From the NCBI RefSeq assembly GCF_040939455.1, contig NC_134106.1, positions 36,602,001 through 36,666,000 on the forward strand: a stretch of DNA of 64,000 nucleotides, in the 5' to 3' direction. A program made the translations under genes and the position numbers. Positions 1 through 10,060 of this stretch are shown here, piece after piece. The notes beneath the pieces are model-generated. The model saw only the letters and a list, made by a program, of their open reading frames with translations, had not been told where the DNA came from and searched no databases. The stretch comes from Microcebus murinus. Its lineage: Eukaryota; Chordata; Mammalia; Primates; Cheirogaleidae. Numbering within the stretch: the stretch's first letter is position 1; the number at the start of each line of letters is the position of its first letter.

Positions 1-197
1 GCATTTGCTGAGAGCTTAGGGGATCCTTTGTTAAGGCTGGTGGCCCTAGGAGGGCAGGTGGACGCAGGAGCTGGTGGCTGGGTCTCATGTGGGCAGTGAC
101 ATGATGGGATGAGCTGACTGCACAAGACTGGACTCCAGTTATCCTTTGGGGTATTGCCTGGGCACCCAAGGGCTAATTTTTCCCTCCCTCTAAACAG

Positions 198-285
198 CCA
201 GATGCCGAAAAGAGGAGTTCCAAGAATCTCCCCACCCAAGACATAGTAAAGAAAGATGAAGCGGAGGGCAAGAAGATCCTGCCAG
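198..285 (+). CDS. Candidate internal coding exon, gene not recognised
   Basis: An 88-base block is preceded by a good acceptor (a pyrimidine-rich run ending CTCTAAACAG at 188-197) and followed by GT at 286-287 (CAG then GTTCGT, a weak donor). Only one of three frames is open: 29 codons plus one base, beginning PDAEKRSSKN and ending KKDEAEGKKILP. The peptide is very hydrophilic and rich in Lys, Glu and Asp, like a disordered linker. The other two frames hit stops inside the block. I do not recognise the protein. No other exon of a host gene is visible in the following 64 kb, so this would be an exon followed by a very long intron, or a last or alternative exon. A chance open frame between chance splice sites is a real alternative. 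Confidence 0.4.
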
Positions 286-1285
286 GTTCGTGCCCCAAAC
301 CTGGTTTTCCAGGGTGCCCACAGGAGTGCTCTAAGTAGGACGGCCCAAAGCTGATTTCAAATCTAATATTATGAGGTTGGTCATGGCTTCCTATTTTAAC
401 TCTGAAAACCTAGAGCTTGCAAAGGGGGTTCATTCAAAGCTTGCTAAAATATTTGCTCAGCAGCACAATGGTGTGTGATGGAAAATAAACTCTTGTGGCT
501 TGCTTCATCCTATCAGCTGCGGCCTGCAGCGGGGAAAGAATGAGGGAAGGTCAGTCAATTATGTGTGGTAATCACCGTAAGCATATTATCTGAGACACAG
601 ATGTCTTCTATGACCCCACACGACATGGCTATTAACCTCGGAGCAATATAAAAATGGAGTGGGCTTTGGGGGGAGGAGGAGAGGTAAACCAGACTTCCAG
701 CGGAGCCTTGTCTGCAGGCTCAGGGAAAAGAAGTTCTGGACATGAGGACTATTTTCAGGAACCGTCCAAGGGTCCCACCATCTGACCCCTGCTCACCTCG
801 GCCGATCCTCTGGCCCCCTCCTTCCCGGAGACCTTTCTGTAGGCCCGGCCGTGTGCGTAAGTCCTTGCCTCATGTGAAAATGAGACTGGCAAATTGACTT
901 GGGAGATATCTTGGACACACAATGGCCCTGGAACGCTACTTTCTGTTCACCAGAGAAAAAGTGAGGGAAAAGCAATTTGGATGTTTGTGTGGGTGTTTAA
1001 ATAAGTTCCTTTCCAGTTAGGGATATCAGTGGGGAGAGGGGATGATGGGGTCATCCAGGCCTGTCAGGGGACCCAACTAGGGGACCCAGGACACACGGGC
1101 TGCTGGAAGTTAGGGTCGTCATACCTAATGGGCTCTTCCCCCATATCTAGCCCTGACCCTGTGGTCTCTCTGAAGAAGTTCCCAAGGGGGTTGGCATAGG
1201 GTGATGCTCCATGGAAGCTGTGGGTGGACTGTCAGCTGACCCAGGGCGCACACACATTTAGGGAAAGGCCTGTCCTGCACAGCAC
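286..1285. other. Unique-looking non-coding DNA
   Basis: No repeat family recognised. The part at about 440-660 has the compact mixed composition of possibly conserved intronic DNA (for example CTATTAACCTCGGAGC and TCAATTATGTGTGGTAATC), but nothing in it can be named. The rest holds no supportable gene. Confidence 0.4.
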
Positions 1286-1500
1286 CCTGGCCCAGGCACT
1301 GAGGATGCAAAAATGAATAAACATGGTTCCTGCTCTCCCGAAGCTTAATCTATGAGGGTGAAGATGGGGGAGAACTTTGAAAATAGATGAATATAAAAAA
1401 CGTATTACAGATGGTGGAACAGACCTACATAAAGGATCTACGTAGAAATGAAGACAGGATCGTTTTAGCCCAGGGGCTTGGGAAATTTCCCTAGAGGAGA
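1286..1500 (+). repeat. Ancient interspersed repeat, family unassigned
   Basis: The order of phrases (CCAGGCACTGAGGATGC, then ATGAATAAACATGGTTCCTG, then a CTCCCGAAGCTTAATC segment, later CTAGAGGAGATGATACTTGGG) matches a very common old mammalian repeat in which a 'size, ready stock, treated group' like block follows a MIR-like core. I know the pattern but cannot give it a reliable family name. A related fragment lies at 57,430-57,535. Confidence 0.4.
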
Positions 1501-1529
1501 TGATACTTGGGCTGGGGCGTGTGGGCTGA

Positions 1530-1725
1530 TAATAACTATCTTTTTGGAGACCTTACTAAGAGCAGGGCACTGTCCTAGGTGCTTGCCCTGCGTGTTGTCC
1601 CATTCTCACAAGAACCCTGCAAGTAGCATTAGACTGATCGGGACTTGAGGCTTGCAGGGGTAAGGTGATCTGCTCATGGTCTCACAGTTGGTTAGTGGCA
1701 GAGCTGAGACTAGGATCAACCCATT
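1530..1725 (-). repeat. MIR SINE, minus strand
   Basis: Reads as the reverse complement of MIR: GGGCACTGTCCTAGGTGCTT, then CATTCTCACAAGAACCCTGC, then TGGTCTCACAGTTGGTTAG and GGCAGAGCTGAGACTAGGAT. Diverged, as expected for an element older than the placental radiation. Confidence 0.7.
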
Positions 1726-1869
1726 GACTCCCAACTCCACTGAAAACGAAGATGGGTTTGCCTGCGGGCAAGAAGGACAGCATTTGTGATGAAGGGAGGA
1801 GTGCAAACAAGAGCTGGAGGCATGTCCCAGGAGCTGCAGGGACAGCTGGGGCCTCCAGCAGGCAGGAGG

Positions 1870-2195
1870 TGTGTGACCAGCAGGCTAGGGAGGTGGACAG
1901 CACAGTCATGGGGCCATGGGCTTATCCTGTCAGCCACAGAGGGACAGCATGGTCAGATGTGTGTTTCTGAAAGGTTTCTTTTAGAGTTGCAGGGCGAATG
2001 GGTTGGAGGGGCTGAAGATTGAGACCAGAAGCCAGTTGGGGAGCTATTGCAGCAAGCACAGGTGCAGGTGGTGAGGCAGACGGTGATGGAGAGGCAGGGA
2101 TGGATGTCCCAGGGGTCGGGGAGGGGCCAGGAGGGCTGGGCAGCTGAAGGGATGTAGTGAGGAGGGAAAGGCAAGAGTCCAGCATGACTCGGTTC
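1870..2195 (+). repeat. Ancient interspersed repeat, family unassigned
   Basis: Contains CATGGTCAGATGTGTGTTTC, then GAATGGGTTGGAGGGGC, then GGGGAGCTATTGCAGCAAGC and GGTGATGGAGAGGCAGGGAT. This order is that of a common old mammalian repeat, probably a downstream part of the same family seen at 1,286-1,500. Family name not assigned. Confidence 0.4.
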
Positions 2196-2214
2196 CTCAC
2201 CACCCCTTCCCTGT

Positions 2215-2375
2215 CTTACAGCATTCACTGCTTTCATCTCTCTTTTGCAATAAAGAAATTGAGGTTCAAAAAGATTAAGTCACTTGCCCAAAGTCAAGTA
2301 GCTCATATTTCGTCCAAGCCGTCTTTGGAACTGAATCTCTGGCTTTGTAGCCAAGACTCTCGGGCTCTCATCCAC
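2215..2375 (-). repeat. MIR SINE fragment, minus strand
   Basis: AAGAAATTGAGGTTCAAAAA followed by GTCACTTGCCCAAAGTCAAG and a 3' part ending near ACTCTCGGGCTCTCATCCAC match the reverse complement of the MIR core. It is interrupted at its downstream end by a TG microsatellite. Confidence 0.6.
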
Positions 2376-2385
2376 TGTGTTAAAG

Positions 2386-2387
<2 letters not shown>

Positions 2388-2443
<56 letters not shown>
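2388..2443 (+). repeat. (TG)n microsatellite, about 28 units
   Basis: Uninterrupted TG dinucleotides over about 56 bases. Long pure TG tracts are length-polymorphic and can form Z-DNA. Confidence 0.97.
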
Positions 2444-2444
<1 letters not shown>

Positions 2445-3077
2445 TGGGGGTCCAACAAGTGACTCCTTTAGGACATTCTAATCCATGATCACCTGCCCTT
2501 CCATGTCCCTTCTCCTTTCTTCCCTTTCCCTAAACTTTCTCCGCTGAGAAAGAAGGTTAGTGGTGTATATCAGAATTGCAGTGGTAACCCCAGCTACTTT
2601 TACATTTTTAAGCTCTTATGATAAGGTGATTGTGCCAAATGAACTACAGAAGAAATTGTGTTATAATGAATTAGAAAACTTAAAATAGCTCAATCTGACA
2701 GGTGTTAATGACATGTGTTTTAGTGAGTGTGCCACCATCGTGGTGAGCATGACTTATGAATGACCTTATTAAATATGCTTTTACAAAGTCGTAGCAGTGT
2801 GTGTCTTTTCAGCATCCTCGGTACCATCCTCTGTCTTCCTAACAGACAGTTTTGTTCAGGTATTCACCCTACTCCATGTGGCCATCCGCTCCTGGGAAAG
2901 CCGGCTCTGGTCTCAGCCCCAAAGGGCAAACCCTGACTGGTCCAAGATAGTCACTGTGGTCCCCTTGGGCTTGGGTGGATGATTCAGTGAAATGGCCAAA
3001 GAAATGTGGATAGCTATGCTGGAAGCCTTCTGGGAAATGTCTCCTCTCTCCTAAGGAAACCAAGCTGTTGCAGTCCA
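2444..3077. other. Unique-looking non-coding DNA
   Basis: No gene or named repeat recognised. Moderately AT-rich around 2,600-2,800, GC-richer after 2,880. Confidence 0.4.
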
Positions 3078-3432
3078 TTTATAGACAGCTATTGCTGTTG
3101 TAACAAAATACCTTAGGCTGGATAATTGACAAACAACAGAAATTAATTCCTCACAGTTCTGGAACCTGGGAAGTCCAAGCTCAAGACTTCAGCAGATTCA
3201 GTGTCTGCTGAGGGCGTGTGTCCCATAGATGGTGCCTGCTACGTGTCCTCGCGTGGTGGAAGGACAGAAAGACCTCCTTCAGGCCTCTTTTATAAAGACA
3301 CCAATCCCATTCATGAGGGTGGAGACCCCATGACCTAATCACCTTCTGAAGGCCCCACCTCTTAATGCCATCACCTTGGAGGTTAGCTTTCAACATATGA
3401 ATTTTGAGGGGACACAAAACTCACACCACAGT
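3078..3432 (-). mobile_element. MLT1/MST-type MaLR solo LTR, minus strand
   Basis: Read on the minus strand it has the classic mammalian-apparent LTR order: a phrase like CATATGTTGAAAGCTAACCT, then GATGGCATTAAGAGGTGGGG, GATTAGGTCATGGGG, GAATGGGATTGGTGTC, a TTATAAAAG box, GACACTGAATCTGCTG and GAGGAATTAATTTCTGTTGT near the 3' end. No retroviral internal sequence lies on either side, so it is a solo LTR left by recombination. No coding content. Confidence 0.75.
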
Positions 3433-3670
3433 ACCATCCCTCCCCAGGAAGAAAGGGTCTCTTCTCCCTCTACTATTTGTCATGTTGGATATGGTGTCTC
3501 TACTTGCAGCATCCATCTGTGACCACGCCTAGAGCAAGATGAGCAATGGCAGAGCGAAGGATGGAATGACCTGGCCGTGAAGGATGGAGCCACTAAACAC
3601 AAACTATGGAGTTGCCCCCACTGTGGACCTTCTGTGGGTCATGATCATTTTAAATTTCCTTAGTAAGTCA
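3433..3670. other. Unique-looking spacer
   Basis: No gene or repeat recognised between the LTR and the L1 fragment. Confidence 0.35.
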
Positions 3671-4015
3671 CTTTAAAAAAATTGTGGTAAAATATACATA
3701 ACACAAAATTTACCATTTTAACCAGTTTTAAGTATACAGATTAGTGGCATGAAATACATTCACATTGTTGTGCAATCATCACCACCACCCAGCTTCAGAA
3801 CTTCCACCTTCCAAAACTATAACTCTATACCCATTAAACACCGACTCCCAATTCCCCATGGCCTAGAGCTGAAGGCAGCCACCACTCTACTCGCTGACTC
3901 TGAGAATTTGACGAGTGAAGGCACTTCAGATAAGAGGATTCATGCAGTATTTGTCCTTTGTGACTGGCTTATTTCATGGAGCGTACTTTCTTCAAGGTGT
4001 CTTCATCTTGCATGT
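3671..4015 (-). mobile_element. Old L1 3' UTR fragment, minus strand
   Basis: TTGTGGTAAAATATACATAA, AAAATTTACCATTTTAACC, CACATTGTTGTGCAATCATC and TTTGTCCTTTGTGACTGGCT are the reverse complement of the 3' UTR of old L1M (MA/MB-like) elements. Only the 3' end is present, so this is a 5'-truncated copy with no open reading frame of note. Confidence 0.85.
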
Positions 4016-4111
4016 GTAAGCCACCTTGAGATGGGTTTTCTGACACTTGTAACTGAAGGCCTCCCAAACCATGAACCCATCAAACCCAAGTTTAAATTTC
4101 ACTTTGATTCT

Positions 4112-4365
4112 TAAGTGTGATGGTTAAGAGCATGGACTCTGGAGCCCCAATCCCTAGGCTTAACCCTTCACCCTACCACTAACTAGCTGTGTGAACTTAA
4201 ATGTTCTGCTTACCTCTCTGTGCTTCGATTTTCCCAGCTGCAAGATGTGGGTGCTCACATTTCCTCCTGCATAGGGTTGCTGGAGAACTAAGGGAGGGGT
4301 TACATAGAAAACACCAAAGAGGGTGCAGGGCACACAGTGATTCTTGTTGTCACACTATTACCATC
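4112..4365 (+). repeat. MIR SINE, near full length
   Basis: GATGGTTAAGAGCATGGACT, CTGGAGCCCCAATC, ACTAACTAGCTGTGTGAACT, ACCTCTCTGTGCTTCGATTT and CATAGGGTTGCTGGAGAACT follow the MIR consensus in order over most of its 260-base length. Confidence 0.85.
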
Positions 4366-5046
4366 ACCATGAGCAGCTGTGACAACTCTCCCCGAATGCC
4401 CTGCTTGAGTTCACCTACACGTAGGCTGCCATTCATGGACAGAGGATCTGGAATTTCTTGCCTCCCTCCATCTCCCCTGCCATTGTTGCTCTGCCTAGAA
4501 TGAAGATTCTGGGCTTTCCCCAGGCTGTCTCAGTCTTTCTCTTGTTTGAGTCTTTCTACTGCCATCTGAGTGACACATCCAGCTTCTTCCTGCTCCCTAT
4601 TCAGTTCTAGAAGGACCCTCTGAGGGTATCGGGGCCCAAAGGCCCAGGAATAACTGGTGCAGTGAGACAGAAGATTAGGTGGGCTCCAGGAGAGGAGGCA
4701 CTTGAGGCAGGTGTCCGCCCTGGGCAGCATAGATGGGACAGGACATGGTAAGCCTGGACCTTGATTCTTGTGTGGGCAGCTAAGGAGATGAGACGCAGTG
4801 AGGATCTCGGAGGTGAATGGAGGATCACAAGCAGACACAGAAAGCTCCAGAGACTATGGAGTAGATCCGAACACACTGGCTTTGCCCCCTGCAGTTCTGG
4901 GAAAGGATCTAGCAGCCCCTGCTCTAGCACCCGCTGCTGCCACTATGGAGGAGCTTGAGCTGTGACTGAGGAGGGTGGAAAGAATAAGAAGATTGCCTGA
5001 AAAGGTGGAGGGTGGGAGTCAAAGAGAGATCTAAAGGTAGAGACAG
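4366..5046. other. Unique-looking DNA
   Basis: No gene or named repeat recognised. Open frames here overlap on both strands and look like chance frames. Confidence 0.35.
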
Positions 5047-5095
5047 GTGAGAGAGAGAGAGAGAGAGACAGAGAGAGACACAGAGAAAGAGATGT
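5047..5095 (+). repeat. GA-rich microsatellite
   Basis: GAGAGAGAGAGAGAGAGAC followed by AGAGAGACACAGAGAAAGAG: an imperfect (GA)n tract. Confidence 0.85.
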
Positions 5096-5129
5096 TTCTT
5101 AATTTCCCCATCTGCATCAGGGGGGTAAG

Positions 5130-5300
5130 AAAAATGGCTGCCCTTCTTACATTAGGAGGATTTTGCCAAGAACCAACGAAATGATGTATTAAAATAGCGT
5201 TTTAAAAAGAAAAGCCTTCGAGGCAGATTGTTGTTATTAGTGTGCCTTTTCACCATGTGGTTTTGACCCAACCCCATGGTGACAGAAGGAAGTCCGCGAT
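5130..5300. other. Possible conserved non-coding block
   Basis: Not a repeat I know. It keeps several CpGs outside any island (TAAAATAGCGTTTT, GCCTTCGAGG, AGTCCGCGATTTAGTGCGAT) together with AT-rich cores, which is unusual for neutral primate DNA where CpG decays. Conservation cannot be tested from one sequence. Confidence 0.3.
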
Positions 5301-5559
5301 TTAGTGCGATGAGACCATCACCTTGGATGTGCACACGCAGCTGTGGGTGGAAGGGGCACAAAAGGCATCTTAGGAGACCCAGACGCCCCACTAGGCCCTT
5401 CACAGCAACGTGTGCCTAAAGGGGAGGCCCTGGAGCGCTGGGCTGGGCTGCGACTCCCAGGAAACCCAGTTGGACAGCAGGGAGAACAAACTGAGAGTTT
5501 CATTAGTGGGAGGGGAGCCAGAGGGGCGGGTGGCACCAGCAGCAGGGTGGCCGCCTGAT

Positions 5560-5905
5560 AAACCATATAGTTAGTGGAGGGACAAGGAGGAGATAAAAGA
5601 TTAAAAAATGTAATAGAAGATTTGCTTACACTTCTTGGAATGGTAATTAAATTTATTTATAGTTATGAAAACTTTGGGGAAGGGAGGAAAAGCAATTTAA
5701 ATGCCGAGTTTTCACAGGGCAGCTGCAAATGGCGTGCTTGAACGGCGCCTCGGAAGGTTAACAGAGTGGCAGGGAGGTCGGACTGAAGAGCACACGATAA
5801 GTGACAAGTGTTAACATGGCAAATCATGTATTTAAAATTACGCTGAGCTTTATCAAATGTTTCCTCTTGAAAATAAACTATCCTGGAAGGAAAGGTTAAC
5901 AGAGA
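5560..5905. promoter_or_regulatory. Possible enhancer-like conserved block
   Basis: A unique block with a TAATTAA homeodomain core at 5,644-5,650, CAATTTAAATGC near 5,692, and two exact copies of AAGGTTAACAGAG at 5,754-5,766 and 5,892-5,904, 138 bases apart, plus GTGTTAACATGG between them. GTTAAC is the half-palindrome of an HNF1-type or nuclear factor site. Several CpGs are retained (GAACGGCGCCTCGG). Function is inference only. Confidence 0.35.
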
Positions 5906-6560
5906 AAAGAGTCTTGCTCTAATGTCCTCGTCATGCCTGGTGGCGGGGAGAGGCTGGGGGTTCTGTCGTGGAGGGGAAGTGGTGACAAATATAAGCACGT
6001 CCTTCTGTTAGTAACAGTAAAGAAACAAAGATAGTCCCAACTATGAGGAAAGGCAATTAAATGTTCCCTTTCTTCCTGTTCTTCCCTGTTTCCATTAGCT
6101 GAGCAGCTTCCCTGCCACCCCACAGAGTGGAGAGGAGACCCGCAGTGGATGAGATGTTAACGGAAGAGTAGGAGCCAGCACCTCTGGGCTGTAACTGTCC
6201 CTGAGCAGCCTTGGCCATTAAGAGGAATTCGCAGGATCCTCTGAAACCCCCTTCTCCACTCTCACCTGGTTTCCACGTCTCCCAGGACTGCCTGGGGCCC
6301 TGGGGTGTGCCCGAAAGCCAGCCTTGCCAATGGGACAAAGCCATGGGTTTTCACTGAGGGTCGTGGACTTTGCCACCCTCTGTCCCCACAGCCTCAGCTC
6401 TCTCCAACTTACTGGAGCAAAATTCTGAGTGTTTGGATGAACAGTAGAAGCAGCCTCATTAAAGTCAAACAAATCAGGGATGGTTTTTTTGATTGCTATT
6501 GTTTAATATTGTCCTGGAAGTACTGTCCAACACAATGAGACAAGAAATTATATACATTTT
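5906..6560. other. Unique-looking DNA
   Basis: No gene or named repeat recognised up to the L1 that starts near 6,560-6,600. Confidence 0.35.
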
Positions 6561-6564
6561 TTTT

Positions 6565-8530
6565 TGTATATGATGTATTTATGGTGCTTCTAGATAAAAG
6601 CAAGAGATAACGGAAGAAACAATACTTAGGAATAAATCAAGAAATGTTCAAGAGCTGGATCCTTTAAAATGTTAATGAATGACAACATAAACCAAAAAAG
6701 ACCTAAAGGAAAGAAATCATATTGTTTATGAGGAAAGATCTGACATCATAAAGATGTTAATATTTCCTAAATTAATCTATAAATCACAAAATAAAAATTT
6801 TGGTAGAGGATGGAGTATCAGGCAAGCTGACACTAAATTTCACATGAGAAAATAAGCAAGAATAGCTAGGAAAATTATTAAAGTGATGAGGGGAACTGGC
6901 CCAGCCAGATATTAAAATATATTATAAAGCTATTCAAAATTAAAGCAGTCTAATACTGGCACAAGAATAGACAGATCAATGGAGGAATGTATAAAAATTA
7001 ATTTATATCCCTGCCTTAGGTCTTATATGGTAAGATACTACAGGCCAAAGACATAAGGTCTTATATGATAAAATACGATTATAGGTCAAAGATATAAGCA
7101 TTACAAATGAACTTTAAAAGAGTAAGAAGGAAACAAAGGAGAGTTTTTTAATGATCCCAGAATGGGGCATGCAGAATGGGGCATGTATCCCACAAAACCC
7201 CAGAAACTGTAAAAAGTAAAAAATTGATCAATTCAATTTTATAAAAATCAAAGTATACGCATGGGAGAAAATACCATAAACAATGTCAAAAAACAAACAG
7301 AACTAGGAAAAAAGATATGCAATTCATATCACCTAAAAGATAGGACTAACTACCTTAATATGAAAAGTTTCCATAAGTCAATGAGAAGAAGAACAACTAA
7401 CAAAAAAAGAAATACAGTTTTTAAAAGTGAAAAGAGGCCTAACTGCTCTCATAATAAAAGAAATGTGAATTAAAACCAGGATTAAGTACCATTTTCCACT
7501 TACCAAATAAGAAAAAATGTAAAATATACTGGAAAAGGTAGGAACTCTGCTGATGGGAGTAAAAATTAATATAATCTTCATGAAGAGCAATTCAGCAATG
7601 CCCATCAAGAGTACAAATTGAACATCATCTTTGACTAGGGGATTTAGCATCTAGGGGATTTATTCTACTGATTTTCTTGCACAAGTACATGCAAGAATAT
7701 TTACTGAAGCATATTTGCAATAGCAAAAATAGGAAAAAACCTAAATGCTCATCACTATGACATTGGCTGAATAAATTATTGTTCTTACATGCCATGCTAT
7801 GGAACAATCTCCAAGATATATTTGCAAGTGAAAAAAGCAAAGTGCATTATATTCAACAACGTGAATGAGTCTTAAAAATATAATATTGCACAACAATTTA
7901 AAAAGTAAGGCACAAAAGAATACATACAATATAATTCTCTTAATGCAAAGTTTTAAAACAGGCAAACCTCAACTTTATTGTTTAGAGATACATTCGGAGG
8001 AGACAAAGCTGTATAGAAAAGCAAGGAAATAAATATCACAAAAGTCAGTATAATGGTCCCCTCTGCAAGGAGAGAGGGAGTAGACGATGAAAAAGAAATC
8101 AGGAAGCTTCTGGAGAGCTGGCAGTGTTGTTTCTTGATCTGGGTGGTAGGTACAAAGGTGTACACTTTTTATATATTAACTAAACTCTACAAATATGGGG
8201 GGTTTTTGCATTTTATATGTGCATGTTATTTTCCCCAATAACTTTTTTTCACAAAAGGTAGTTACAGAACTATCTATAGAGTATGATACTGTTCATTTTC
8301 AAAAATAAGATGCACATATATGCTTGCATATACATAAAAGTATCTCAGAAAGGAAAGACACAAAACTGACAGCAGCATCTGCCTCTGGGGACCTGAGGTG
8401 CTTGGGGACAGAGAGGTCCCTACAAGAAAGTGGGGAGCGGTACTTTCTACTGAGCAGCCCTTAAGTGCCTTTTGAATGTTTAGCACATGGATCTAATACC
8501 TTTTCAAAAACAATTTTAAAATATTGAATA
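6565..8530 (+). mobile_element. Old L1, 3' half (ORF2 end and 3' UTR)
   Basis: ACTTAGGAATAAATC, then ATCTATAAATCACAAAATAA, AAGCAAGAATAGCTAGGAAA, CAGTCTAATACTGGCACAAG and GACAGATCAATGGAGGAATG follow the coding order of the L1 ORF2 C-terminal third. The 3' UTR follows, with CTGCATCTGCCTCTGGGGAC-like sequence near 8,370-8,400. Stops occur in all frames, so ORF2 is dead. 5'-truncated; L1M class by divergence. Confidence 0.8.
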
Positions 8531-8960
8531 AACTTTAAGATGATGATCATATTAAAGATAGATTAAAAATTTTAAGTGGACTTTTATAGAAAGGGAACTG
8601 AAAACATAATGTACCCTGATTCTAGGGGAAATAACTGTAAAAACAATCTATTGGTTTGGGCATTTCAGGGAACAGAATGCTCTAGCAAGTTTAATAGAAA
8701 GGAGTTTCTTGTAGGATATTAAATAGCTCATAGAAGCATTGCACTAAAGAAACAGACTCTAGGTTGAGCTTTCAGAAACAATTCCCAAAGTCACCTGAAT
8801 TGGGCTACAGAAAACAAATGCCTCCACAACTGTGCCAGCTAGCAGACACAGCAGAAGCATGGCCTCTACCTCACTCCTCCTTCCAGATTTCACACCAGTG
8901 TATCTTATTGGCAGAACCAGATCATATCTGGAACCCTAGATGCAAGGGAACCTGATAAAT
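8531..8960. other. Repeat-like DNA of unassigned family
   Basis: Lies between two L1 3' ends. The phrase GGAACCCTAGATGCAAGGGA resembles a segment of an old repeat that I cannot name; part of the block may be the same family as 22,660-22,780. Confidence 0.3.
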
Positions 8961-9678
8961 ACACCAAATATATATAAGTTGGCACCACCACTATGTAGAG
9001 CAATTTTGTAATATCTGATAAAATTGAACTTGTATCTACCCTACTCACTTCAAAGTAGATATTCTAAAGAAACTCTCACACATGTGCATGAGGAACTATG
9101 CACAAGAAAGTTTATTCCAACAGCATTTGTGACAGTAAAAAATTGGAAACAACAAATATCCATCAATAGGAGAATAGATTGTGGCATATTTACTCAATGT
9201 GGCAATTAAAGATATGAACTAGAGCCACATGTGCTAAAATAAATAAATCTCAACAGAATACAATTGGAAAAAGTTACAGAATTATACACGTATCATTTAT
9301 ATATGATTTTTTAATTACAAAGCATACACTACTCATGAACACATACCTATGTCACATGGTGGAAAAGATAAATATCAAATTCAGATTCATGGTTACTTCT
9401 GAAGATGAAGAGGGAGGTGGGAATCAGAGAGGGTTACACAAGGTTTTCAACTTCTCTGTAATGCTTTATTTCTTTATAAAAAAAAATTTGAGCCAAACAT
9501 GGCCAAATGTTAGCATTCAATGAAGCTGAATAAGTACATTGATGAATTTATTATTACTTTGTACAATTGTCCATATAGTTTAAATATTTCATAAACATTT
9601 TTTAACTTTGGGGTAACCATTAAAGTAATAAAAATATGCAGTTTCCAATTTAGCAGAGAAAACAAAAGGAGTCAGCAT
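8961..9678 (+). mobile_element. Old L1 3' end
   Basis: CATGTGCATGAGGAACTATGC, TTTGTGACAGTAAAAAATTG, GGAAACAACAAATATCCATC and AGGAGAATAGATTGTGGCA follow the L1 ORF2 stop-proximal and 3' UTR order. Short, broken and diverged; probably a separate 5'-truncated copy from the one upstream. Confidence 0.7.
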
Positions 9679-9695
9679 AAAGAAAGTGTCATTAT

Positions 9696-10044
9696 GGCCG
9701 GGCGCGGTGGCTCACGCCTGTAATCCTAGCACTCTGGGAGGCCGAGGCGGGCGGATTGCTCGAGGTCAGGAGTTCGAAACCAGCCTGAGCAAGAGCGAGA
9801 CCCCGTCTCTACTATAAAAATAGAAAGAAATTAATTGGCCAACTAATATATATATATAAAAAAATTAGCCGGGCATGGTGGCACATGCCTGTAGTCCCAG
9901 CTACTCGGGAGGCTGAGGCAGGAGGATTACTTGAGCCCAGGAGTTTGAGGTTGCTGTGAGCTAGGCTGACGCCACGGCACTCACTATAGCCTAGGCAACA
10001 AGCGAGACTCTGTCTCAAAAAAAAAATTAAAAAAAAAAAAAAAA
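9696..10044 (+). mobile_element. Full-length strepsirrhine-type Alu
   Basis: Starts GGCCGGGCGCGGTGGCTCAC with intact A and B box region and ends in a long A tail. The linker between arms carries the ATAGAAAGAAATTAATTGG and CCAACTAATATATATA sequence that I associate with lemur Alus rather than monkey or ape Alus. Flanked by a 16-base target-site duplication AAAGAAAGTGTCATTA at 9,679-9,694 and 10,045-10,060. CpGs are well preserved, so it is fairly young. It lies in old L1 sequence and is the best single indicator of the organism. Confidence 0.95.
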
Positions 10045-10060
10045 AAAGAAAGTGTCATTA

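Noticed and set aside
2157..2444. 95-codon frame ending in Cys-Val repeats
   Set aside because: MIR remnant running into a (TG)n tract.
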